NCBI GenBank assembly: GCA_016712635.1
Contig: JADJQS010000001.1
Span: forward strand, 532,001-596,000
Source: Gammaproteobacteria bacterium
GTDB taxonomy: Bacteria; Pseudomonadota; Gammaproteobacteria; SZUA-140
Direction: 5' to 3'
Length of the DNA: 64,000 nucleotides
Part shown: positions 1 to 8,264 of the stretch, in pieces
Numbering within the stretch: the first letter of the stretch is position 1
Layout: each line of letters opens with the position of its first letter
Notes under the pieces: generated by a model
What the model was told of the DNA's origin: nothing
What the model saw: only the letters and a program-made list of their open reading frames with translations
The model's database searches: none
Program-made: the position numbers and the translations under genes

Positions 1-6
1 GAGCCG

Positions 7-870
7 GTGCTGGCGACGGACCGCTTCGGCCTGACCCTGCTGGTCGCGGCCGCCCTGCATGCCGTGATCATCCTCGGGGTGACCTTCAGCCCGGGATTGC
101 TCGAACAAACACCGCAGGGGAAACAGCCGCCCTTGCAGATCACCCTGGTGCACCAGCGCAGCGACAAGTCGCCGGAGGACGCGGAGTTCCTTGCCCAGAC
201 GAACCTGGAAGGCGGCGGCAGCGCCGCGGACGATTTACGCCCTCAGAGTCCGGCCTACACACCACTCCCGCAGCCGAGCACCGGCGCCGGGATTGCGGTC
301 ACACTCCCGGCGGCTCCGCCGCCTTCCCCGCAGTCGGCGCGGGAGTCTCCAATGACGCAGCGGGAGTCCGCCCGGGCGGTCCAGAAAACCGCGGCGCAGG
401 CGGAGCGGCCGCGTCAACCCATGACGGCGGAAGAGCTGGTGGCGCGCAGCATGGAGATCGCCACCCTGAGCGCCGAGATCAGCCAGTCGATGGAGTCCTA
501 CGCCAAACGCGACAGGCACCGCTACATCTCGGCGCAGGCGCGCGAATACCGCGACGCCGCCTACCTCGACGCCTGGCGCGCCAAGATCGAACGCATCGGC
601 AACCTGAACTATCCCGAGGAGGCCAAGCGGCGCAATATCAGCGGCAGGCTGCTGCTCGATGTCGCTATCAACACCGACGGCAGCCTGAACAGCATCACCC
701 TGCTGCGCTCCTCCGGCAGCAAGATCCTCGACGACGCCGCCATGCGCATTGTCAAGCTGGCCGCGCCGTTCGCGCAATTTCCCGATGAATTACGCAGTGA
801 TACCGATGTGCTCCACATCACGCGCACGTGGGAGTTTCAGGACAGTCACCGCCTCGACGCCTCGCGCTGA
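7..870 (+). CDS. TonB-family energy transducer
   Basis: A 287-residue TonB-like protein from a GTG start near the window edge. One N-terminal membrane anchor spans about residues 9-27. A Pro/Gln-rich and then Arg/Ala/Gln-rich periplasmic spacer follows. The C-terminal TonB domain starts near residue 200 (YPEEAKRRNISGRLLLDV) and includes the usual run of a repeated residue-change strand plus 'DDAAMRIVKLAAPF'. TonB proteins carry ExbBD proton-motive energy to outer-membrane transporters. No exbB or exbD is nearby, and in pseudomonads a TonB paralogue sits at this spot between gshB and yqgE, so this is probably a paralogue rather than the main iron TonB. The true start could lie upstream of the window. 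Confidence 0.85.
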   Translation: MLATDRFGLTLLVAAALHAVIILGVTFSPGLLEQTPQGKQPPLQITLVHQRSDKSPEDAEFLAQTNLEGGGSAADDLRPQSPAYTPLPQPSTGAGIAVTLPAAPPPSPQSARESPMTQRESARAVQKTAAQAERPRQPMTAEELVARSMEIATLSAEISQSMESYAKRDRHRYISAQAREYRDAAYLDAWRAKIERIGNLNYPEEAKRRNISGRLLLDVAINTDGSLNSITLLRSSGSKILDDAAMRIVKLAAPFAQFPDELRSDTDVLHITRTWEFQDSHRLDASR

Positions 871-924
871 CCGCGCCTCGACTCACTTGTAAACACTCCC
901 GCATTCGGCCGATACTAGTACACT

Positions 925-1488
925 ATGATTAATTCCATGCGCATGATCGACCAGTTCCTGATCGCGATGCCCGCCCTGCAGGACCCCAATTTCTTCCATG
1001 GCGTGACCTATATGTGCGAGCACACCCCGGAGGGTGCCATGGGGATCATGGTGAACCGGCCCCTCGACATCAGCCTGGGTGAAGTCCTCAGCCAGATGAA
1101 CATCGAGACCAGCATCGACGCGGTCATCCGGCAGCCGATCTTTCTCGGCGGCCCGGTGCAGTGCGAACGCGGCTTCGTAATCCACAGACCGCACGGCGAC
1201 TGGGAGGCCAGCCTGAAGGTGACCGACGAGATCGCGGTCACCTCCTCGCGCGACATACTGGAGGCCATCGCCGCCGGCCGCGGCCCGAAACATTGCCTGG
1301 TGGCGCTCGGTTATGCGGGATGGGGACCCGGCCAGCTCGAGCGCGAGATGAAGGAAAACGCCTGGCTGAACGTGCCAGCCGACGACCGCATCTTCTTCGA
1401 CGTCCCCTATGAGCAACGCTGGGAAGCCGCCGCCGCGCTCACCGGCGTCGACCTGAACCGCATCTCCAGCCACATCGGCCACGCATGA
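925..1488 (+). CDS. yqgE: YqgE/AlgH family protein (UPF0301, DUF179)
   Basis: A 187-residue cytoplasmic protein with the family hallmarks: the opening MRMIDQFLIAMPAL, 'TYMCEHTPEGAMGIMVNRP' near residues 30-50, 'FLGGPVQCERGFVIH' near 73-88, and a C-terminal 'GYAGWGPGQLEREM'. The biochemical role of the family is unsettled; AlgH was named for an effect on alginate in Pseudomonas. Its stop overlaps the ruvX start by four bases (ATGA), so the two are translationally coupled. The start could also be the ATG at 937 (MRMIDQFL); no clear ribosome-binding site precedes either. Confidence 0.93.
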   Translation: MINSMRMIDQFLIAMPALQDPNFFHGVTYMCEHTPEGAMGIMVNRPLDISLGEVLSQMNIETSIDAVIRQPIFLGGPVQCERGFVIHRPHGDWEASLKVTDEIAVTSSRDILEAIAAGRGPKHCLVALGYAGWGPGQLEREMKENAWLNVPADDRIFFDVPYEQRWEAAAALTGVDLNRISSHIGHA

Positions 1489-1961
1489 CGGGATCCGGCC
1501 GTACGCTGCTCGGATTCGATTATGGAACAAAGCACATCGGCGTCGCAGTCGGCCAGGAACTGACCGCCACCTCCGCCCCGCTGGCGACCCTGCCCTGCCG
1601 CAATGAAACCCCCGACTGGGATGCCATCACCCGCCTGATCGAGGACTGGCGCCCCGCCGCCCTGGTGGTCGGCATCCCGCTCAACATGGACGGCACGGAA
1701 CAGCCGATGACCGAGGCGGCCCGGCGCTTCGCCCGCCGCCTCGAAGGCCGCTACCGCCTGCCCGTGTATCTCGCGGACGAGCGGCTTTCCTCGGTCGAGG
1801 CCGGCCGGCTCCTGCATGAGCCCGCCCCGGACAGCGGCACGCGGAGAACGCGCCGCCGGCGCGAACTGGACGAGGTGGCGGCGCACCTGATCCTGCAGAC
1901 CTATTTCAGCCAGCACGCGCGGGAGGGGATCCCGCGCCAGGACGCGGCGGAAGAATCATAG
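1485..1961 (+). CDS. ruvX: Putative pre-16S rRNA nuclease / Holliday junction resolvase-like RuvX
   Basis: A 158-residue RNase H-fold protein (YqgF). The first strand carries LGFDYGTKHIGVAVGQ, residues about 8-23, with the catalytic Asp. 'LVVGIPLNMDGTEQPMT' lies near residue 60, and 'YLADERLSSVEA' near 90 carries the second acidic residue. In other bacteria the family processes the 5' end of 16S rRNA precursors. The ATG overlaps the yqgE stop. The Arg-rich stretch near residue 120 (GTRRTRRRREL) is followed by the expected C-terminal Asp-containing helix. Confidence 0.93.
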   Translation: MTGSGRTLLGFDYGTKHIGVAVGQELTATSAPLATLPCRNETPDWDAITRLIEDWRPAALVVGIPLNMDGTEQPMTEAARRFARRLEGRYRLPVYLADERLSSVEAGRLLHEPAPDSGTRRTRRRRELDEVAAHLILQTYFSQHAREGIPRQDAAEES

Positions 1962-1993
1962 TAAGATATGCACCCGACGACGGTAGCGCCTGA

Positions 1994-2515
1994 GTGAACA
2001 TCGACACCCTCAATCCGGAGCAGATCATCGCCGAAATGGCCGCGGCGCTGCGCACGCTGCTTGACGGCCAGGACATCGCCGACCCGGTCATGGTGGGCAT
2101 CTACACCGGCGGCGTATGGATCGCCCAGCGGTTGCACCAGCTGCTGAGGCTCGAATGTCCACTCGGAACCCTCGATATCTCGTTCTACCGCGACGACTTC
2201 ACCCGTGTCGGGATGAACCCGCAGGTGAGACCCTCCCTGCTGCCGGTCAACATCGAGGGCCGCCACATCATCCTGGTCGACGACGTGCTGAACACCGGCC
2301 GCACCATCCGCGCCGCCCTCAACGAGCTGTTCGATTACGGCCGGCCGGCCTCGATCCTGCTCGCCGTGCTGGTCGAGCGCGGCGGGCGCGAGCTGCCGAT
2401 CCAGGCCGACGTGGTCGGGACGCGCGTCAAGGTCGCGCGCGACCAGCACATCAAGCTCCACGGGCCCGCACCGCTGCGCCTCAGCCTGGTCGAGTCTGCG
2501 CGGCCGAAGGTCTGA
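1994..2515 (+). CDS. pyrR: Bifunctional pyr operon regulator / uracil phosphoribosyltransferase PyrR
   Basis: A 173-residue type I phosphoribosyltransferase fold protein from a GTG start. The PRPP loop reads 'HIILVDDVLNTGRTIRAAL' near residues 90-110, and an upstream 'GIYTGGVWIAQRL' matches the PyrR family. In Firmicutes PyrR binds pyr mRNA and attenuates transcription; in Pseudomonas-like bacteria it sits in front of pyrB, as here. It starts 32 bases after ruvX and ends 8 bases before pyrB, which suggests one operon. No convincing attenuator stem was seen in the short gaps, so the regulatory target is open. Confidence 0.92.
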   Translation: MNIDTLNPEQIIAEMAAALRTLLDGQDIADPVMVGIYTGGVWIAQRLHQLLRLECPLGTLDISFYRDDFTRVGMNPQVRPSLLPVNIEGRHIILVDDVLNTGRTIRAALNELFDYGRPASILLAVLVERGGRELPIQADVVGTRVKVARDQHIKLHGPAPLRLSLVESARPKV

Positions 2516-2523
2516 ACCTGGCG

Positions 2524-3507
2524 ATGGACAAGCGCAACCTGCAACTGGATGACAACGGGCAGCTGCGCCATTTCCTCACCATCGAAGGCCTCAAGCGCCA
2601 GTTGCTGATCGACATCCTGGACGCTGCCGAGTCCTTCAGCTCGGTCACCGAACAGACGGTGAAGAAGGTGCCGCTGCTGCGCGGCAAAACCATCGTCAAC
2701 CTGTTTTTCGAAGCCAGCACCCGCACGCGCACCACCTTCGAGCTTGCCGCCAAGCGGCTCTCCGCCGACGTGCTCAACATCAACATCAACGCCTCGGCAA
2801 CCTCCAAGGGCGAAACGCTGCTCGACACGCAACGCAACCTGGAAGCGATGCACTGCGACATGTTCGTCGTGCGCCATGCGGTCAGCGGAGCCGCCCATTT
2901 CATCGCGCGCCACGCCGCCGCCCACGTCAGCGTGATCAACGCCGGCGACGGCCGCCACGCCCACCCGACGCAGGCGATGCTCGACATGTTCACCATCCGC
3001 CACCACAAGGGCGATTTCCACCGGCTGCGCGTCGCCATTGTCGGTGACATCCTGCACTCGCGCGTGGCGCGCTCGCAGATCCATGCGCTCTCGACGCTGG
3101 GGGTGGAGGAGATCCGCGTGATCGGCCCCAAGACCCTGATCCCGCCCGAGGCACACACGCTGGGCGTGCACGTCCATCACGATCTGCGCGCGGGGCTGCG
3201 CGACATCGACGTCGTCATCATGCTGCGGCTGCAGCACGAACGCATGCTCGGCGCGTTCCTGCCGAGCGAGCACGAGTACTTCCAGCTCTACGGACTGACC
3301 GAGGCCAAACTCGAGCTGGCAAAGCCCGATGCGATCATCATGCACCCGGGGCCCATCAACCGCGGCGTTGAGATCGATTCCGCCGTCGCCGACGGACCGC
3401 AGTCGGTCATCCTGAACCAGGTGGCGCATGGCACCGCTGTGCGCATGGCGATCATGGCCAAGGCGATGCAGCGCCTCCCGTCCCCTCCTGCCCGGGAGCT
3501 GCACTGA
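2524..3507 (+). CDS. pyrB: Aspartate carbamoyltransferase catalytic subunit
   Basis: A 327-residue PyrB, which condenses carbamoyl phosphate with aspartate in UMP synthesis. The carbamoyl-phosphate loop STRTRT is at residues 65-70, SKGET at 94-98 and HPTQ at 147-150. The C-terminal 'IMHPGPINRGVEI' is also as in the family. The start at 2524 is chosen because the N-terminal extension (about 25 residues before 'LTIEGL') matches Pseudomonas-type class A ATCases; upstream codons in the same frame lie inside pyrR. The stop overlaps the next start by one base (TGATG). No pyrI regulatory-chain gene is present. Confidence 0.96.
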   Translation: MDKRNLQLDDNGQLRHFLTIEGLKRQLLIDILDAAESFSSVTEQTVKKVPLLRGKTIVNLFFEASTRTRTTFELAAKRLSADVLNININASATSKGETLLDTQRNLEAMHCDMFVVRHAVSGAAHFIARHAAAHVSVINAGDGRHAHPTQAMLDMFTIRHHKGDFHRLRVAIVGDILHSRVARSQIHALSTLGVEEIRVIGPKTLIPPEAHTLGVHVHHDLRAGLRDIDVVIMLRLQHERMLGAFLPSEHEYFQLYGLTEAKLELAKPDAIIMHPGPINRGVEIDSAVADGPQSVILNQVAHGTAVRMAIMAKAMQRLPSPPARELH

Positions 3508-4793
3508 TGCGGGTACGGATCAGCGGCGGCCGCGTCATCGATCCCGCCAACGACGTCGACGGGCGCCTGGATCTCTTCGTCGCTGACGGAAGGGTCGCCG
3601 CCCTGGGCCGCGCGCCGGACGGCTTCGAGGCCGACCTCGTCATCGACGCCGCCAACCGCGTCGTCTGTCCCGGCCTGGTCGATCTGCGCGCCCACCTGCG
3701 CGAGCCCGGACATGAGCACAAGGCCACCATCGCGAGCGAATCCCGCGCCGCCGCGCACAGCGGCATCACCACGCTGTGCTGCCCGCCCACGACCCTGCCG
3801 CCGGTGGATACACCGGCGGTTGCCTCGCTGATCATGCGCCGCGCGGAGGCCGCCGGCCTAGCCCGCGTCGTGCCGCTCGGTGCCCTGACGCGGGGACTGG
3901 ACGGCGAGCACCTGAGCGAGATGGCCGCGCTCAAGCAGGCAGGTTGCGTCGGCGTAAGCAACGACTTTCATGCGGTCGACAACCCGCTCATACTGAGCCG
4001 GGCGATGGAATACGCCGCCACCTTCGATCTCACCGTGTTCATCAACCCGCAGGATCCGCGCCTCGCCAACAACGGCACCGTACACGACGGTGCGGTGTGC
4101 AGCCGGCTCGGCCTCTCGGGCATACCGGCGGCGGCCGAGACGGTGGCGGTGGCGAGCTGCCTCGCCCTCGTGGAGCGCATCGGCGTGCGCACCCATTTTT
4201 CGCTGTTGTCGACCGCGCGCGGCGCGCAGATGATCGCGCGCGCGCAGCACGACGGCATGCCGGTGACCGCCGACGTAAGCGCCCACCACCTGCATCTGAC
4301 TGAAAACGACGTGCTCGACTTCGACAGCCAGTGCCATGTAATGCCCCCGCTGCGCACGCTGCGTGATCGCGACGGCCTGCGCCAGTGGCTTTCGCGTGGC
4401 ACCATCGCCGCGATCTGTTCCGATCACCAGCCGCACGAGGCCGACGCGAAGCTGGCACCGTTCGGGGAGACGGCGACCGGCATCTCCGCGCTCGAAACGC
4501 TGCTGCCGCTCAGCCTGCGCCTGGTCGATGACGGGGTGATGACCTTGAACGAGATGATCGCCAGCCTCACCGTGCGCCCGGCGCGCATCCTCGGCATAGA
4601 GGCGGGCGATCTTGCGCCGGGCCGGCGGGCCGATGTCTGCGTCTTCGATCCGGACCACTACTGGGTGCTGAACCGGGACCGCCTGGTCAGCCGCGGCCAC
4701 AACACCCCGTTCCTGGACTGGGAACTCAAGGGGCGTGTCACGCACACCCTGCTCGCCGGCATTCCGGTGTACGCGCTCAAGCCCGGCGACTGA
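3507..4793 (+). CDS. Dihydroorotase-like protein PyrC', probably catalytically inactive
   Basis: A 428-residue amidohydrolase of the type I dihydroorotase family, directly coupled to pyrB. Metal ligands are degraded. The usual HxH pair in 'DxHxHLREPG' reads DLRAHLREPG (Arg61, His63). The position of the ligand in the usual 'DHCED'-type motif is Asn180 (FINPQD), and the 'HVST' His is Leu233 (HFSLLST). Asp306 (CSDHQPH) is kept. This pattern matches the inactive PyrC' of Pseudomonas, which is needed for assembly of its dodecameric PyrB6-PyrC'6 ATCase. A structural rather than catalytic role is inferred; an active pyrC should then lie elsewhere in the genome. Confidence 0.88.
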   Translation: MRVRISGGRVIDPANDVDGRLDLFVADGRVAALGRAPDGFEADLVIDAANRVVCPGLVDLRAHLREPGHEHKATIASESRAAAHSGITTLCCPPTTLPPVDTPAVASLIMRRAEAAGLARVVPLGALTRGLDGEHLSEMAALKQAGCVGVSNDFHAVDNPLILSRAMEYAATFDLTVFINPQDPRLANNGTVHDGAVCSRLGLSGIPAAAETVAVASCLALVERIGVRTHFSLLSTARGAQMIARAQHDGMPVTADVSAHHLHLTENDVLDFDSQCHVMPPLRTLRDRDGLRQWLSRGTIAAICSDHQPHEADAKLAPFGETATGISALETLLPLSLRLVDDGVMTLNEMIASLTVRPARILGIEAGDLAPGRRADVCVFDPDHYWVLNRDRLVSRGHNTPFLDWELKGRVTHTLLAGIPVYALKPGD

Positions 4794-4850
4794 CATCGCA
4801 CACGCCGTGCTTTCCGGCCCGGCGCCGGATCTGCTATCTTGCACGACACG

Positions 4851-5717
4851 ATGACGCACCGGGACACCATCCTGCTCGAAGACGGCGAGATCCTGAGCCA
4901 GCAGGCCCACGCAGGTGGACAGTACATCCTGCGACTCCAGGCTCCGCGCATCGCGCAGCGCGCGCGAGCCGGCAGCTTCGTCCACCTCGAATGCGATCCC
5001 CAGCTGCCCATGCGACGCCCGTTGTCGATCATGCGCGCGGACGCGAAGGCCGGCTGGATCGAACTGCTCTACCGGGTCTTCGGCGCCGGGACGCGCCTGC
5101 TCTCCCGGCGCGGTGTCGGGGCCCGGCTCAGCCTGCTGGGGCCGATCGGACGCCCGTTTTCACCGCATCCGGAACGGCCCCGCGCCCTGCTGCTCGGCGG
5201 GGGTGTCGGCATCCCGCCGATGATCTTCCTGGTGGATGAGATGCGCCGCGGCGGCGGTTACAGCCCGCTGGTGCTGATGGGTTCGGAGGTGCTGTTCCCG
5301 TTCACCACGCGCCCCTCGCAGATCCTCGTATCCGGCATGCCGGAAGGGACCATCGCCGCCATGCCGCTGATGGACGACTGGGGCATTCCCAGCCGGCTCG
5401 CCTCGCTCCAGGGCTATCCCGGCTGCTTCCACGGCTATGTCACCGACCTCGCGCGCCACTGGCTCGACGCGCTTGCGCCGGCGGAGCGCGAGGAAGTCGA
5501 AATCTTCGCCTGCGGACCGCATCCGATGCTGGAGGCGGCCGCGCGGCTGGCGCACGACTACACCCTGCCGTGCCAGGTTTCGCTGGAGGAATTCATGGCC
5601 TGCGCGGTGGGCGGCTGCGCGGGCTGCACGGTGCGCATTCGGACGCCGGACGGGCTGGCGATGAAGCGGGTGTGCGTCGACGGTCCCGTGTTCGACGCCG
5701 CCAGCGTGGTGTTCTAG
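4851..5717 (+). CDS. PyrK-like FAD/[2Fe-2S] electron-transfer protein (DHODH electron transfer subunit family)
   Basis: A 288-residue ferredoxin-NADP reductase-like flavoprotein. An FAD-binding barrel comes first ('PMRRPLSIMRAD', the family RPxS/RxxS flavin motif), then a nucleotide-binding 'LLLGGGVGIPPMIFL'. A C-terminal [2Fe-2S] motif has cysteines at 251, 256, 259 and 275 (Cx4Cx2Cx15C). In class 1B dihydroorotate dehydrogenases this subunit passes electrons from PyrD to NAD. It lies just after pyrC', which fits pyrimidine synthesis, but no pyrD is present in the window. The ATG at 4851 is preferred over an in-frame TTG 12 bases earlier. Confidence 0.85.
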   Translation: MTHRDTILLEDGEILSQQAHAGGQYILRLQAPRIAQRARAGSFVHLECDPQLPMRRPLSIMRADAKAGWIELLYRVFGAGTRLLSRRGVGARLSLLGPIGRPFSPHPERPRALLLGGGVGIPPMIFLVDEMRRGGGYSPLVLMGSEVLFPFTTRPSQILVSGMPEGTIAAMPLMDDWGIPSRLASLQGYPGCFHGYVTDLARHWLDALAPAEREEVEIFACGPHPMLEAAARLAHDYTLPCQVSLEEFMACAVGGCAGCTVRIRTPDGLAMKRVCVDGPVFDAASVVF

Positions 5718-5730
5718 GCCCGCCACCCCC

Positions 5731-6306
5731 GTGACGACCTCGGACCCCTCCACCTGGGTGGAACGGCACGGCAACGTGCTCTATCGATACGCCCTGTTGC
5801 GAACGCAGGACGCGGCGCTGGCCGAGGATCTGGTGCAGGAAACTTTCCTCGCCGCGCTCGGGGCCCGCGCACGGTTCTCCGGCCAGTCTTCCGAACAGAC
5901 CTGGCTGATCGGCATACTCAAGCACAAGATGATCGATCATTTCCGCGTCCAGGCCGGCGCGCGCACGGAACAGGCACTGGCGGACGACGCGGACTACCTC
6001 GACGGTCTGTTCAGCTCCACGGGCCACTGGGCGCAGCCGCCCGCGGCCTGGGCCAGCCCGGAGGGCGCGCTCGAAACGGAGGATTTCTGGCGCGTGTTCC
6101 GCGCCTGCATCCGCAACCTGCCGGACCACCTGGCGGACCTGTTCATCCTGCGCGAGATCAACGACCTGCCGAGCCAGGACCTGTGTAAGGTTCTGGAGAT
6201 TTCGACTACTAACAATATGTGGGTGATGCTCTCGCGGGCGCGCATGCGCCTGCGCGAGTGTCTCGATAAACACTGGTTCAACAAGGCCGGAGCCCGAGGC
6301 GCATGA
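5731..6306 (+). CDS. ECF-type RNA polymerase sigma factor
   Basis: A 191-residue sigma-70 family protein of the extracytoplasmic-function type, from a GTG start. Region 2 spans about residues 8-70 (YRYALLRTQDAALAEDLVQE, then TWLIGILKHKMIDHFR). Region 4 covers the last 70 residues (LPDHLADLFILREINDLP and a helix-turn-helix ending 'LSRARMRLRECL'). Its stop overlaps the ATG of the next small zinc-binding gene, the usual arrangement for a sigma/anti-sigma pair. No regulated target can be assigned from sequence alone. It starts 14 bases after the pyrK-like gene. Confidence 0.9.
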   Translation: MTTSDPSTWVERHGNVLYRYALLRTQDAALAEDLVQETFLAALGARARFSGQSSEQTWLIGILKHKMIDHFRVQAGARTEQALADDADYLDGLFSSTGHWAQPPAAWASPEGALETEDFWRVFRACIRNLPDHLADLFILREINDLPSQDLCKVLEISTTNNMWVMLSRARMRLRECLDKHWFNKAGARGA

Positions 6307-6572
6307 TATCCTGCCGCAAGGCGAGCGAATTGATCTCGCTGTCCCTGGACCGTCCGCTCGCCCTGCGCGAGCGGCTGACCCTCGGCCTGCATCTGTGCGG
6401 CTGTTCGATGTGCCGCGCCTATCGCCGCCAGGCGATGTTCATCCGGAATGTGGCGCAGGCGATGCTCGCGCGCATGCGGCGTCTTGCGCCCGGCGAGATG
6501 GAGCTGTCACCCTCCGCGGTCACTCGCATAACCCGTGCGCTGGATGCGGAGGACGGCGGGTCCGGTCCGTAA
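6303..6572 (+). CDS. Small zinc-finger anti-sigma-like protein
   Basis: An 89-residue protein whose motif His30-x3-Cys34-x2-Cys37 (HLCGCSMC) matches the zinc-binding anti-sigma domain. An extra Cys sits at 32. There is no transmembrane segment, so it would act in the cytosol. It overlaps the upstream ECF sigma gene by four bases, which argues that it is the cognate anti-sigma factor. The assignment rests on the short motif and the context; the overall length is typical of soluble zinc-binding anti-sigma proteins. Confidence 0.75.
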   Translation: MISCRKASELISLSLDRPLALRERLTLGLHLCGCSMCRAYRRQAMFIRNVAQAMLARMRRLAPGEMELSPSAVTRITRALDAEDGGSGP

Positions 6573-6592
6573 CGCGGCGGAGCGGACCGGGC

Positions 6593-7963
6593 TCAGTGCA
6601 GCTGCTTGAACTGGTGGATGAGCTCGCCCACCACGCCCTGGGCGTCGCCGTACAGCATGCGGGCGTTGTCCTTGTAGAAGAGCTGGTTTTCGATGCCGGC
6701 GAAACCGGTGCCCTGGCCACGCTTGATCACCAGCACGTTCTCCGCCTTGTCCACGTTGAGGATGGGCATGCCGTAGATCGGGCTTGAGGTGTCGGTGCGC
6801 GCGGCGGGATTCACCACGTCGTTGGCGCCGATGACCAGGCCCACGTTGGCGGAACCGAACTCGGCATTGATGTCCTCCAGATCAAACAGCCGGTCATAGG
6901 GGACACCGGCCTCGGCGAGCAGCACGTTCATGTGGCCGGGCATGCGTCCTGCGACCGGATGAATGGCGAATTTCACCTCGACGCCGATCCTCTCGAGCAG
7001 GTCCATCAGCTCACGGATCTTGTGCTGGGCCTGGGCTACCGCCATGCCGTATCCCGGCACGATGATCACCTTGGCCGCGTAGCGCATCATCACCGCAGCG
7101 TCCTCGGTCTCGATCTGCCTGAGGCTGCCCTTGATCTCGCCTGCCTCGCCCGCGACGACCTTGCCGAAACCCCCGAACAGGACGTTCGAGATCGGCCGGT
7201 TCATCGCCTTGGCCATCAGCTGGGTGAGCAGCGTGCCGGCGGCGCCGACCACGGTGCCCGCCACGATCATCGCCGCGTTGCCGAGCGCGAAGCCCTCGAA
7301 GGCAACGGCCATGCCAGTGAGCGCGTTGTACAGCGAGATCACCACCGGCATGTCGGCGCCGCCGATCGGCAGGGTCATCAGGATGCCGTAGGCCAGCGCG
7401 GCAACGAAGAACAGCACGATCATGATCGTGATCGGATCGCCGCCTAGCAGGGTTGCACCCAGCAGTAGCGCCACCACCAGCACCACCAGGTTGAGCGCGT
7501 GCTGGGCGGGGAAGGTGATGGGCCGCCCTCCGATCAGTCCCTGCAGCTTGCCGAAGGCGATCATGCTGCCGCTGAACGCGACGGCTCCGATCAGGCCGCC
7601 GACCACACTGAGCAGGATCATGCCGGTCTGGTCCATCTCGCCGCGCAGCAGCTCGACCGCCGCGATCGCGGCGGCCGCGCCGCCGCCCATGCCATTGTAG
7701 ATGGCAACCACCTGCGGCATGTCGGTCATCGCCACCTTGCCGCCGGTGTACCAGGCGACCCCCGCGCCGATCAGGATCGCCAGCAGCATCAGGCCGATGT
7801 TGTGCAGGCCCGGCGTCAGCATGGTGATGACGATGGCTAGCCCCATGGCCACGCCCGCCCATTTGATGCCGCTGCGCGCCGTCGCCGGCGAGCTCATGCG
7901 CTTGAGGCCGAGGATGAACAGGAATACGGTGAGGAAATACGCCGCCTGGATCAGGTGCTCCAC
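6593..7963 (-). CDS. pntB: NAD(P) transhydrogenase subunit beta
   Basis: A 456-residue PntB. About eight membrane spans occupy residues 1-260. The soluble NADP-binding domain III follows, with 'VIIVPGYGMAVAQAQH' near residue 305 and 'MPGHMNVLLAEAGVPYD' near 350. 'NDVVNPAARTD' near 390 and the C-terminal 'KRGQGTGFAGIENQLFY' complete the NADP site. The transhydrogenase couples hydride transfer from NADH to NADP with inward proton flow. It is the last gene of a three-gene unit read leftward and converges on the ECF/zinc-finger pair, leaving 20 bases between stops. Confidence 0.96.
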   Translation of the reverse strand: MEHLIQAAYFLTVFLFILGLKRMSSPATARSGIKWAGVAMGLAIVITMLTPGLHNIGLMLLAILIGAGVAWYTGGKVAMTDMPQVVAIYNGMGGGAAAAIAAVELLRGEMDQTGMILLSVVGGLIGAVAFSGSMIAFGKLQGLIGGRPITFPAQHALNLVVLVVALLLGATLLGGDPITIMIVLFFVAALAYGILMTLPIGGADMPVVISLYNALTGMAVAFEGFALGNAAMIVAGTVVGAAGTLLTQLMAKAMNRPISNVLFGGFGKVVAGEAGEIKGSLRQIETEDAAVMMRYAAKVIIVPGYGMAVAQAQHKIRELMDLLERIGVEVKFAIHPVAGRMPGHMNVLLAEAGVPYDRLFDLEDINAEFGSANVGLVIGANDVVNPAARTDTSSPIYGMPILNVDKAENVLVIKRGQGTGFAGIENQLFYKDNARMLYGDAQGVVGELIHQFKQLH

Positions 7964-7964
7964 G

Positions 7965-8264
7965 TCAGGTCCCCCTGCCCTTTTTCTTCGCCTCGAACAT
8001 CTCCAGCATGCGCTCGGTCACCACGTAGCCGCCGACCGCGTTCATGGCGGCGAGCAGCACCCCGACGAAGCCGATCACCTGCTCGAGCGCCGTATCCGCA
8101 TGCCCCAGCGCAACCATGGCGCCGACCAGCACGATCCCGTGGATGAAGTTGGATCCGGACATGAGCGGGGTGTGCAGGATGACCGGCACTCGACTGATGA
8201 CCTCGTAGCCGGTGAAGGCCGCCAACACGAAGATGAACAGCGCCGCCCAGATGCCTTCGATCAT
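7965..8264 (-). CDS. pntAB: NAD(P) transhydrogenase subunit alpha, membrane part
   Basis: A 99-residue integral membrane protein with three hydrophobic segments. It corresponds to the C-terminal membrane part of E. coli PntA, encoded separately as in Rhodospirillum. Motifs such as 'LAAFTGYEVISRVP' and 'PLMSGSNFIHGIVLVGAM' are family-typical. Its start overlaps the pntAA stop by four bases, and its stop lies one base before the pntB start, so the three genes form a tight operon. Confidence 0.95.
   Translation of the reverse strand: MIEGIWAALFIFVLAAFTGYEVISRVPVILHTPLMSGSNFIHGIVLVGAMVALGHADTALEQVIGFVGVLLAAMNAVGGYVVTERMLEMFEAKKKGRGT

Noticed and set aside
2116..2523. In-frame extension upstream of pyrB to 2116
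   Set aside because: It lies inside pyrR in another frame and the extension is Arg/Pro-rich; pyrB motifs begin after the ATG at 2524.
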